A program made the position numbers and the translations under genes. A DNA stretch of 64,000 bases from Pseudomonas sp. Teo4 (lineage in GTDB: Bacteria > Pseudomonadota > Gammaproteobacteria > Pseudomonadales > Pseudomonadaceae), in the NCBI RefSeq assembly GCF_034387475.1, contig NZ_JAXCIL010000003.1, forward strand, positions 1-64,000, written 5' to 3'. Shown here piece by piece: positions 1 through 7,602 of this stretch. The notes under the pieces were generated by a model. It made no database searches. It worked only from the letters and a program-made list of their open reading frames with translations, and was not told the origin of the DNA. Positions within the stretch are counted from its first letter, which is position 1, and the number at the start of each line of letters is the position of its first letter.

Positions 1-2
1 GC

Positions 3-209
3 TTATTCGAAGCGGGCGCAGATACATTGGGCAGGCCCGCCTTCGCCGTAGCAAAGGTTAGGTTCGACTGCGTATGTGTCGTAGCTGCTCGACTGTTTTC
101 CGGAACATCCGGTGCGTATTTCGTTTGCGGCGCATCTACAAGGATTGCCAACCCGTATCACTGTGGCAGCGCTAGTTATACCGCTCCCTTTCCACGCTCC
201 GGATTGGCA
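3..209 (-). other. Silent alternative C-terminal cassette of pilV (shufflon segment)
   Basis: An open frame of 68 codons without its own start or ribosome binding site. It begins inside an sfx-like site with the residues CQSGAW, the same reading frame and nearly the same residues (CQSGVW) that pilV has at its own sfx site. The rest differs completely from the expressed pilV end and is rich in cysteine (seven). In IncI1 plasmids the Rci recombinase swaps such cassettes onto the constant part of PilV, changing the pilus-tip adhesin and hence the recipients bound in liquid mating. It is inferred to be a switchable exon; it could also be a dead duplicate. The rest of the shufflon and rci would lie left of the window. 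Confidence 0.7.
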
Positions 210-210
210 A
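192..210 (-). repeat. sfx-like recombination site 2
   Basis: On the minus strand this reads TTGCCAATCCGGAGCGTGG, against the R64 shufflon consensus GTGCCAATCCGGTNNGTGG (recalled); it differs at two defined positions. It lies 202 bp from the other copy in the same orientation and marks the start of the silent cassette. Confidence 0.7.
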
Positions 211-219
211 AACACAATT

Positions 220-1479
220 TTAACGGTAGCAGTAGACAACTTGGGTGCCAGAGCCGGAGTAATACCAGTTCCCTCCGCTAAATGTTAATGACTTCGAGTT
301 TCCACTGCCGTAATTGAGGGTGCATATTACCCACGTCCCTAGATTAGAGCCGGTTACCCGATACGGCCCATCAAGTCCGCCACCGACCTTGGACCACACA
401 CCGGATTGGCAAGATAGTGTGAGGCCAGCAGCGTTGCGGCCTACAAGGCCATTCGGAGAGCATCCGGCACCCTCAGTTGCCACTCCGTTGAGCTGGAGGT
501 ACTCCCCTACTTCGGTCCTCCCTTCCGAGGTCAACTTGCCCCCGCGCATCTCGCCGGCGGTGTAGACGTTCTTGTTTGCATACGAGCGCACCCAGGTCGG
601 ATCGCTCATATACCAACCGCCGACCCATTTCTCGTTGTACCAACCACTATCCCCGCGAGTACGGAACCACCCACCGGTATAGGTCTCCCCGGTAATGTCA
701 GCCGTCTGCCCCTTGATCGTGCCGCCGACGGTTGCGTTGCCGGCGACGGCAGCGTTCCCGGTGATGTTTGCTGTAGTAGCGTTCACCGTGCCGGTGTTGT
801 TGAGGTTGTTGCCTCCCATGTCGATCGAGGTGTTCATCCGGTTCACTTCGGGGTGACCCGCTACCGAGTTTCGATACAGGTAGTCGTTGGTAAGGGCGCC
901 GTCGTCGAAAAACAGAGCGGTCGCCAAGTGCCCTGCCCCCGGGGAAACGCCGTAGGACGCCAGCGGCACGCCCCACCCTCCAAACGAGCCCTCCACCCGG
1001 GCTGTGTCGACGTTCGAGACATAGCCGCCGCGAGCGCCCACCTGCTTGGCAATCCGACGAATGCTGGTCTCGGAAATGGTTTCACCGCCGGTGGTGACAA
1101 CCAGCGTCTGCAGCTTATTCGGCGTCGGCTCGATCGCCAGTACCCTGTAGGCCTGGCCGAAGCTGTTCAGGTCGGCGACGCTCGTCTCCAGGTACCCGGT
1201 GTTCTTCAACATCGTCGTGGTAATCGTCGCCGGCGTAGTCGGCCCTGCAGCCGCAACGACCGCGGCGTAGTTGTCCTTGATATAGGCTGCAGCCGCGTCG
1301 GAAATGATTTTCTGGTGATCGGCAGTGGTCTGCGCGGCCATGTTGTCCGCGTGATCGAACATCGCCTGGGCACCGATCCCGAGGGCGGAGATCACCAGAA
1401 TCAGCACCACGATCATTTCGATCGCGGCAAAGCCCTGCTGCTTCTTCGCACCCCGCAATACCCTGCCTCTCGCCTTCAT
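220..1479 (-). CDS. pilV: PilV, minor pilin / tip adhesin of the thin pilus
   Basis: A 419-residue prepilin-like protein. The N-terminus is basic and carries the class III/IV prepilin cleavage site KKQQG/FAAIE followed by a hydrophobic helix, so a prepilin peptidase should cut after the Gly. The middle is rich in Asn, Thr and Gly (repeated NNTGTVNATTANITGN-like stretches), as in IncI1 PilV. The last about 70 residues follow an sfx-like site (CQSGVW) and form the exchangeable adhesin tip. The start at 1479 was chosen because it precedes the pilin signal and overlaps the stop of the upstream ATPase by 4 bp; the frame continues upstream but without pilin character. It is expected at the tip of the conjugative thin pilus, determining recipient recognition. 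Confidence 0.88.
   Translation of the reverse strand: MKARGRVLRGAKKQQGFAAIEMIVVLILVISALGIGAQAMFDHADNMAAQTTADHQKIISDAAAAYIKDNYAAVVAAAGPTTPATITTTMLKNTGYLETSVADLNSFGQAYRVLAIEPTPNKLQTLVVTTGGETISETSIRRIAKQVGARGGYVSNVDTARVEGSFGGWGVPLASYGVSPGAGHLATALFFDDGALTNDYLYRNSVAGHPEVNRMNTSIDMGGNNLNNTGTVNATTANITGNAAVAGNATVGGTIKGQTADITGETYTGGWFRTRGDSGWYNEKWVGGWYMSDPTWVRSYANKNVYTAGEMRGGKLTSEGRTEVGEYLQLNGVATEGAGCSPNGLVGRNAAGLTLSCQSGVWSKVGGGLDGPYRVTGSNLGTWVICTLNYGSGNSKSLTFSGGNWYYSGSGTQVVYCYR
394..412 (-). repeat. sfx-like recombination site 1 (inside pilV)
   Basis: Minus-strand sequence TTGCCAATCCGGTGTGTGG matches the 19-bp R64 sfx consensus at every defined base except the first. It encodes the CQSGVW junction between the constant and variable parts of PilV. 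Confidence 0.8.
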
Positions 1480-2453
1480 GTTCTCGTCCCTCCAAATAGG
1501 TTTTCGGTGCTCCACGAGGCCTGCCGGAGCTGTTGTTCGATGTCTTGGTGCAACTGGCCAAACTCGCCCTTCCGGATCTTGGCCCGGATCCCGGTATCGC
1601 CTGCGCCAATGGAGAGCGTCTTGACCATCAGTCGACCAGGCTGACCAGGCTGCCGTTTGATGGTCTGCCAGATGACTGCACTCAGACCGTCGGCAAGCAG
1701 GTCGTTGTTGTTCGGCAGCTCCGCGCACCAGGTCGAGATCCTCGACAGAGCATCAGGAATGTCACGACCGTGTATGGTCGCGATGACCAAGCGACCATTG
1801 GTACTCGCGGTGACTGCCTCGACGCCGGCGGCCGTGTCCCTAATCTCACCAATGAGGATCAGGTCCGCACTGGCTCGCATCGTTTTGATGAGGTGCTCGC
1901 GGTATCCACCAGCCTTTCGCGACGCCGGCACTTGGATACAACGGCCAGGACCATGCAGCCCGTTCAGAGGCGTTTCCGGCGGATCCTCAATCGCGATAGC
2001 GACGCCGCCATGAATCATCAGGCGCTCCACCACGAGAGATGCTGCAGAGGTCGTCTTGCCGACCCCCATCTCACCAGCGAAAAGGATCAGCCCCCGCGTC
2101 CCCTTATCGAGCAGGAGCTTTACCGCGTGCGGAGGCAGGCCCAGAGTCGCGAAGCGGCGGATCTCCGCCTCCGGTCGCCGAATGAAAAAGACGTTGCTGT
2201 TGGTCACGTCGGTCATCTGGGTGACCCGCAGCATCGTACCCTCGTGGATCACCGCAAACTCGGACTCACCATGCGTGGCGTAGCCCTCCATGCACTTCTG
2301 GCGAAGTGCATGAATAAGCTCCTGCATGCTGTCTGGCACAGGGATCCGGGGCGCATGCGCCCCGGCCACCTGTTTCATGTCGCTGTAGCCCTCACCAATG
2401 TAGAGATCGATCCAGCCGAACTCTTTAGGCGAATGGTTTTCTGGGCCGCTCAT
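1476..2453 (-). CDS. PilT/GspE-family ATPase in the thin-pilus operon
   Basis: A 325-residue secretion ATPase, shorter than PilQ. Visible motifs are Walker A GEMGVGKT (about residues 127-134), Walker B DLILIGEIRD (about 197-206) and a His-box region ending in ATIHGRD. It has no tetracysteine zinc site, which resembles retraction ATPases (PilT) and DotB more than assembly ATPases (PilB, GspE). It sits between the major pilin pilS and pilV, where IncI1 plasmids carry a lytic transglycosylase (pilT) and prepilin peptidase (pilU). By family the role is ATP-driven pilus disassembly or retraction; that is inference. It overlaps the pilV start by 4 bp. Confidence 0.82.
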   Translation of the reverse strand: MSGPENHSPKEFGWIDLYIGEGYSDMKQVAGAHAPRIPVPDSMQELIHALRQKCMEGYATHGESEFAVIHEGTMLRVTQMTDVTNSNVFFIRRPEAEIRRFATLGLPPHAVKLLLDKGTRGLILFAGEMGVGKTTSAASLVVERLMIHGGVAIAIEDPPETPLNGLHGPGRCIQVPASRKAGGYREHLIKTMRASADLILIGEIRDTAAGVEAVTASTNGRLVIATIHGRDIPDALSRISTWCAELPNNNDLLADGLSAVIWQTIKRQPGQPGRLMVKTLSIGAGDTGIRAKIRKGEFGQLHQDIEQQLRQASWSTENLFGGTRT

Positions 2454-2479
2454 ACCCCTCCCTTACTGCCACCGGCAGA

Positions 2480-3046
2480 TTAGGTGTTGCTCGCCCAGGT
2501 GAGGGAGTTGCTGGTGGCACTGCTGCAACCGGCGGTCGCAGCAGCCTGGGTGACCTCACCAATGATCGCGGTACCGGAGTTGATCCTGGTGGAGTACACC
2601 CCACCCCGGGCCAGCTTGGTGGCCAAGGTCAGGCAAACGCCTTCGGGAACAGCGGCAGACGCGACCGTGAAACCGGTACCGGTGGATACCACGGTCACAG
2701 CACCACCCCAGGTGTTGTAAAGCGCGCCGGAGGTAACGGTCATGTTCTTCGGCACAGCACCGGCCTTGATCAGCGCCGGCACCAGGTTCGTACCGGAAGC
2801 GCCGTAGCCGGAAGAGGTTTTCAGGTTCTTGGTGCCAGCCATGAGCATGTTGACGTTGGAGATCTCTTCGGCGGCCTCGTTGCTACCGAACAGGGTGTCC
2901 CAGCGACTCGCCGCCAGGGCCAGCAGGCCGATCACGATGATGAGCACCACGATCATCTCGATAGCCCCGAAACCCGCCTGCTTCTTCGCATGGGCCTTGC
3001 GATTGATGCCAGGCTGAACTGGCTTTACTTCTGCTGCTTTTTCCAT
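2480..3046 (-). CDS. pilS: PilS, major thin-pilus prepilin
   Basis: A 188-residue type IV prepilin with a long basic leader and the cleavage motif KKQAG/FGAIE, then a hydrophobic helix (MIVVLIIVIGLLALAAS). After cleavage the mature subunit would be about 165 residues and contains two cysteines, near residues 145 and 175, able to form the usual C-terminal disulfide loop. The start at 3046 follows a GAGG ribosome site; in-frame upstream codons lack pilin features. It follows pilR by 32 bp. It should polymerise into the thin pilus that stabilises liquid mating in IncI-type systems. Confidence 0.9.
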   Translation of the reverse strand: MEKAAEVKPVQPGINRKAHAKKQAGFGAIEMIVVLIIVIGLLALAASRWDTLFGSNEAAEEISNVNMLMAGTKNLKTSSGYGASGTNLVPALIKAGAVPKNMTVTSGALYNTWGGAVTVVSTGTGFTVASAAVPEGVCLTLATKLARGGVYSTRINSGTAIIGEVTQAAATAGCSSATSNSLTWASNT

Positions 3047-3078
3047 AGCTACCTCTGTGGTTGGGATTTTGCTGTTGT

Positions 3079-4161
3079 TCACTTCGCTACCGCCTGAATT
3101 GCGTCCTGGATGCCCGACACCCCCGAAATAACCGTCATCAGAATCACACCGACCGTGATGATCCCGCCGGCGATTGCCATTTTTGCGGCCGACTGGATCT
3201 GCTTGATGCTCTTCTTCAGCCATCGATCACCGAAGTTGCTCAACGCATCTTCGAAACCATCCTTGCCCGACAGGATCATGAGGAACTGGACTGCCTTCTT
3301 ATCTGGGAAGTCGTATCCGGCCTTGCTCAACGCGACCCCCAGGTTCCCCCCGATACCCAGACCGTAGAAGGCGGCATTAAGGCGTTCGCGCAACCACGGG
3401 CTCGCTTCCGCGGCCATCATCCGGAGGGAGTCCTGCAGGGAAACGTTTGCTTGGATCATCACGCCGACGTTGAGGAGGAACGTCGAGCCGTGGAGCATTC
3501 GATACACCGACCAAGGCGGAAGCTTGTCGAGGTGGACGCGCAGTCCACCTCGCAGATATGGAAGCGAGGCGAAGACCAGGAACAGGAAGATCAGAATGCC
3601 GGCCAGGGTGATCGCCCCGTAATGGACGACGTATTGGGACATCTCGTAGAGGAAGGCCGCGGCGCCGGACCAGGTCTCTGGATTAGAGGTCCTGGCCAAT
3701 TTGGGAACCAACTTGGTGGACACCATCACCAGCATCACGCAGACCATGGCCATCAGGAACGACGGATACACCGTAGCCAGCAGGATGGCTCCCACGATGT
3801 CCTGCTTGGCCGTGATGATCTTTCCGCAGTTGTCGAATGAGGTCTTCAGATCGCCAGAACGCTCGCCAGCGGCGATCAGCGTGTATTCCTGATAGGGAAC
3901 CCACTTTGCCAAGGCCTTGGATAGCGGCTTGCCGTCGGCCACCTCACGGTAGCAGTCGTAGGTCACCGCAGCGAGCGCTCGCTTCGGTTTCTTCCCGTTC
4001 TCACTATAGATCTTGTACATGTCCTTCAATGCAACATCGAGGAGCACTCGGTTTTCCAGGAGCAACGACAGCGCCTCGTAGAGCTCCATCCTTATAGAGC
4101 CGTAGAACTGCAGTCGGATCACCGCGAGATCCAGCCTGGCCATCAAATCGTGCAACTGCAT
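3079..4161 (-). CDS. pilR: PilR, thin-pilus inner-membrane platform protein (GspF family)
   Basis: A 360-residue protein with the two-fold GspF/PilC architecture: two related helical domains (the first around AAGERSGDL, about residues 95-105) and three hydrophobic segments (about 145-165, 185-205 and near the C-terminus). It should anchor the PilQ ATPase at the inner membrane and drive pilin extraction. It starts 1 bp after the pilQ stop, so translation is probably coupled. Length and neighbours match IncI1 PilR. Confidence 0.9.
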   Translation of the reverse strand: MQLHDLMARLDLAVIRLQFYGSIRMELYEALSLLLENRVLLDVALKDMYKIYSENGKKPKRALAAVTYDCYREVADGKPLSKALAKWVPYQEYTLIAAGERSGDLKTSFDNCGKIITAKQDIVGAILLATVYPSFLMAMVCVMLVMVSTKLVPKLARTSNPETWSGAAAFLYEMSQYVVHYGAITLAGILIFLFLVFASLPYLRGGLRVHLDKLPPWSVYRMLHGSTFLLNVGVMIQANVSLQDSLRMMAAEASPWLRERLNAAFYGLGIGGNLGVALSKAGYDFPDKKAVQFLMILSGKDGFEDALSNFGDRWLKKSIKQIQSAAKMAIAGGIITVGVILMTVISGVSGIQDAIQAVAK

Positions 4162-4162
4162 T

Positions 4163-5725
4163 TCAATCCCTCAGGGTGATTTCGTCTTCGTCGAGCGTGC
4201 AGATGTCGCGCTCTCCGTGCAGCGGATCCACACACCCCATGTTCATCAGGCGAATGAGGTGCGCGTTCTTGGTGATGCCGCCCATGTGGTCGACCCAGTA
4301 AGCCCTGGCGTCGGCCTTGCCCTTCTCTCGGAATGCCTTCATGAACCCCTTGTTCGGCATCATGACCTCCGAGACCACCGTCCGACCGCGCACACCCGTG
4401 CCGTTGCAGTCAGAACAACCTGGGCCACACACGTAAACGGTGCTGGGCGTGCAGAAGCGCTCCACACGCTCAATGAGGTCAGATGGCAGTTGGGCCTTGG
4501 CTTGTACGAACGGCAGCTTGCAGCTGTTGCAGAGCGTTTTAACCAGCTCTTGGTTGATGAGCCCGGTCATCAACATGGGATCCGTCAGGAGACTTATCTC
4601 AATGCCGAGGTCTTTCAGGCGCTCAACGATAGCGACGAGATCGTTCGCGTGGAGCGTCGTCCACAGCTGGTGCCCTGTCATCGCGGCAGTGAAAGCCGCC
4701 TTTGCGGTCGCGAGATCGCGGATCTCACCCACCATCAGGACATCGGGATCGAGACGAAGCGTGTTGGAGATCGAGCGCGCCCACTCCTGGGATACCGCTT
4801 CAGCATCGTCCGAGTCGCATAGAATTGGGGTTTGAATCGCCCTACCCTTGCCGATCTCGTATTCCGGTGGGTTCTCGATCGTCAGCAAGCGGATCTTGTA
4901 CTCAAACAGCTCCAGCAGGTCGCTCAACACGCGCTGTAGGGTGGTCGACTTACCTGAGCCGGTCGGGCCAGAAAAAATGATGATCCCTTTGCGGCGTTGG
5001 ATCATGCGCGTGATCAGCTGGATCTGTTCCAGCAGATAGCCGAGCTCTTCCAGCGACCCGCCGGCCGAGCTCCGCAGTAACCGCATGACCATCAACGTCC
5101 CTTTGTCGGTCGGCCTGGTCGCGATGCGGGCGCCATACAGGCCCCAGGCCTTCACGAAGGACTGCTTCAGACGGGCATCTTGCGGTTGGAGGTCGTTGTA
5201 GGTTGGATCCGCTACGTCACACATCGACTGGTAGATGGTCGAAGCGATAGCTTGACCATCTTCCGCCCGGATCTGGTCCTTGACGACCAGATCCCCATTT
5301 ACCCGGTACTCAACGAGCGCGGTATGCCGTGTCTTGTCGATGGTCAAATGGATATCGCTCGCGCCGCAGGTCATCGCGTCCTTGACGAGACGTTGCACCT
5401 GCACTTGCCGAGGCGTGGTTTCTTCGATCAGACCGACCGGCTTGGCGACAGCGATCGCCGGCCGCACGGCCGCTGCGTTGGCATAGAGTTCGCGAATCTC
5501 CGGCAACGGGTGCTTCTGCAGGGTATAGCGGACCTTGCTACGCCCCAGACGCTCCATGAAGCCGAGCACATACGGATCGCCGAGGTGCGAAGCCGAGACA
5601 TGGAGCACCAGGTCATCGGTCAGGCACAGTAGATCCCGCAGCTTCTCATCGATAGAGTACTTCCCGCCGGGAGCGGTAAGCACCTCACGAGGTGTTTCGA
5701 TAGTAGCCAGCGCAGGAACGCCCAT
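4163..5725 (-). CDS. pilQ: PilQ, thin-pilus assembly ATPase (GspE/PilB family)
   Basis: A 520-residue cytoplasmic ATPase. Walker A is GPTGSGKS (about residues 253-260), preceded by the domain with GASDIHL (about 121-127). Further motifs are an Asp box ending in IENPPEY, Walker B DVLMVGEIRDL and a His box (TTLHAND). Near the C-terminus the paired cysteines CNSC and CGPGCSDC give the zinc-binding module of assembly-type ATPases, which separates it from the PilT-like enzyme downstream. It should power pilus extension together with PilR. Confidence 0.92.
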   Translation of the reverse strand: MGVPALATIETPREVLTAPGGKYSIDEKLRDLLCLTDDLVLHVSASHLGDPYVLGFMERLGRSKVRYTLQKHPLPEIRELYANAAAVRPAIAVAKPVGLIEETTPRQVQVQRLVKDAMTCGASDIHLTIDKTRHTALVEYRVNGDLVVKDQIRAEDGQAIASTIYQSMCDVADPTYNDLQPQDARLKQSFVKAWGLYGARIATRPTDKGTLMVMRLLRSSAGGSLEELGYLLEQIQLITRMIQRRKGIIIFSGPTGSGKSTTLQRVLSDLLELFEYKIRLLTIENPPEYEIGKGRAIQTPILCDSDDAEAVSQEWARSISNTLRLDPDVLMVGEIRDLATAKAAFTAAMTGHQLWTTLHANDLVAIVERLKDLGIEISLLTDPMLMTGLINQELVKTLCNSCKLPFVQAKAQLPSDLIERVERFCTPSTVYVCGPGCSDCNGTGVRGRTVVSEVMMPNKGFMKAFREKGKADARAYWVDHMGGITKNAHLIRLMNMGCVDPLHGERDICTLDEDEITLRD

Positions 5726-5744
5726 ATGCTCTCTCCGTGCCCCT

Positions 5745-6266
5745 TTACGGATTCAAGCCAGGAAGCATCGGCTGAGGTACGCCGTATCCAGGCTGCCCCA
5801 TCCCAGGATTCATGCCGTTAGCGACACCTGCCGACGGTGCGTGCGAGGCGAAGCCCACCTGGAACCGTCGACCTCCTTTCTGCAGCTCCACCTTGTCCAC
5901 GGTGACGTGTACGACCTTGAATCCGCCGGGAATAGTTTCCCCGGCTGCAGCATCGGCCGTGATCCCCGAGGAATAAACAAACGTCGCGTAAAGCTTGCCG
6001 TTGACACCCGCTACAGATCGAACCGATGGAGTACCTGCGTCAGCGAGGCCGCCCGACGACAACCCCATCGGGACCCCGCCGGCGCTGCCGCCATTGAGCT
6101 TGCGCAGCTCATCTTCCTGCCTGGCCAGGTCGACTTGCGCTTTCTTGAGCAGCACCTGCCCCTGCAGTTGAGTCAGGTCGCCCACGGTTGCGTCGGCAGC
6201 GAGCGCACTGGACGATACGACCAACATTGCGATTACGATCGCAGCAGGCATCTTATTTTTGGGCAT
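5745..6266 (-). CDS. pilP: PilP, exported thin-pilus biogenesis protein
   Basis: A 173-residue protein with a Sec signal peptide (residues 1 to about 23, cleavage after SSALA), then a helix predicted to be charged (about 35-60) and a small beta-rich C-terminal domain. Size, order and signal match IncI1 PilP, a periplasmic factor thought to link the PilO inner-membrane part to the PilN secretin. The start at 6266 has GGAGAG five bases upstream; the alternative at 6278 adds four residues. It overlaps the end of pilO by 14 bp. The C-terminal tail is rich in Gly, Pro and Met. Confidence 0.8.
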   Translation of the reverse strand: MPKNKMPAAIVIAMLVVSSSALAADATVGDLTQLQGQVLLKKAQVDLARQEDELRKLNGGSAGGVPMGLSSGGLADAGTPSVRSVAGVNGKLYATFVYSSGITADAAAGETIPGGFKVVHVTVDKVELQKGGRRFQVGFASHAPSAGVANGMNPGMGQPGYGVPQPMLPGLNP

Positions 6267-7602
6267 AGATCTCTCCATCGACCTTCCAGGTCAGTTGGGC
6301 CGATTCGAAGTTGAGGTTTACCGAAATCTCGGTCAGTCGAAGCCCAGGACCAGCAAGCCCAGACAGCGTTTCGTTCGGCGCCCGCGGCGACTCATAGCTG
6401 AAGGTGAACGTGCGCCAGAACGGCTCGGGCTTCTTCGGCGCGTTTGGATCGTTCGGATCCTCGCCGGGCATCACCTGCCGCTGCTCTTCTGTGGCCTTCT
6501 CGTTGATGACGGGCTTCAAGCCGAGACGTTGGAAATGAGAGGAGAACCTGTTCAGCAGCGGATTCATCTGCTCCAGGTCCTCATCGCCGCCTACCCCCAT
6601 GTCGAGAGGCACATGTACAGCTGCCGCCTGACCCTCTTCGAAGAAGGCGGGCTCGGCGGCAGGAAAACGTGGGGCAGCGCCGATGATGAAATCGCCTACC
6701 GTGGCGTTCCCCGTGCGCGAGTAGGTGACGTCGACCTTGTCGAAAGAACAACGGGCGGACTGGAACACCCAGCCGTCGAAAGCCAGAGGGAGCTTGGTGA
6801 CCTGGGCAAAGCAGACGCGCCAAAAGCCATCAACCTCGGCCATCTTCGCCCACGGGTGTTCGAGAGCCTGCAGCGACTGTTCCTGCTGGGCTTTTTCGTT
6901 CAGGCGCTCCAGCTCAAGGCGTTGCTCTTCTGCAATGCGGATCCGTTCCTCACGGATCCGCTTTTCTTCCGCGGCCTTCCACTGGAAGAACACAACAGCG
7001 CCGACCAGGGCAAGGACGCCCAGTACGCCGACAACGCCCCACTCCTTCGAGGTCAGGCCGAAGGTCAGCTGCTTGAGCCGGTACTCTTTCTTGAGGCTGG
7101 ATGCTACCAGCACCTTGTCGAGGTAGAGCTCGTTGTTGGAAAACCCAAACTCGGGTGGAGAAAAGAATTTGTCGTTCTCGTCGGTAAAGAACGCCTGGAA
7201 GATCTGCAGTTTTTCCTGAATCTCGACTTGATCACCCACGATGTCGCAACCCGGAAGGATCGCACCATCTTTCACGCCGACCAGCGCGTAGCGCTCGGCA
7301 CCAAGGGCAAACACGCCAAGCCAGGACTCACCCAAGGCTCCTGCTAGCGCAGCGGCCAGGCTGTACATGCCCTTGGTCACACCAGCGTTCTTCGAGACGA
7401 AACCCGCCTGGATGATGCTCCCGTGACGAATCGCCACGATGTCCATCTTCTCGCGCTTTCCGATCTCCCGGGCCTCTTGCATGTAGGCCCGCGGCTTGCT
7501 CAGTGGCTGCCAGAAAAGGCCGCTGACGAAGCTCTGTCCGTTCACCGTTGTCACGGTGACCGGCGTCGAGATGACCTCATCCTCCATCGGGCCCATGCTC
7601 AA
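6253..7602 (-). CDS. pilO: PilO, thin-pilus alignment protein
   Basis: A 449-residue protein. A cytoplasmic N-terminal domain of about 185 residues is followed by one membrane helix (about 190-208), a highly charged coiled-coil segment rich in Glu, Arg and Gln (about 210-245) and a periplasmic domain. This is the layout of IncI1 PilO. It should sit in the inner membrane and connect to PilP and PilN. The start overlaps the pilN stop by 4 bp. Confidence 0.85.
   Translation of the reverse strand: MSMGPMEDEVISTPVTVTTVNGQSFVSGLFWQPLSKPRAYMQEAREIGKREKMDIVAIRHGSIIQAGFVSKNAGVTKGMYSLAAALAGALGESWLGVFALGAERYALVGVKDGAILPGCDIVGDQVEIQEKLQIFQAFFTDENDKFFSPPEFGFSNNELYLDKVLVASSLKKEYRLKQLTFGLTSKEWGVVGVLGVLALVGAVVFFQWKAAEEKRIREERIRIAEEQRLELERLNEKAQQEQSLQALEHPWAKMAEVDGFWRVCFAQVTKLPLAFDGWVFQSARCSFDKVDVTYSRTGNATVGDFIIGAAPRFPAAEPAFFEEGQAAAVHVPLDMGVGGDEDLEQMNPLLNRFSSHFQRLGLKPVINEKATEEQRQVMPGEDPNDPNAPKKPEPFWRTFTFSYESPRAPNETLSGLAGPGLRLTEISVNLNFESAQLTWKVDGEIYAQK

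Noticed and set aside
27..281. Plus-strand frame across the shufflon as an opposite-strand cassette
   Set aside because: It does not begin at an sfx site in the right orientation and has no pilin-tip character.
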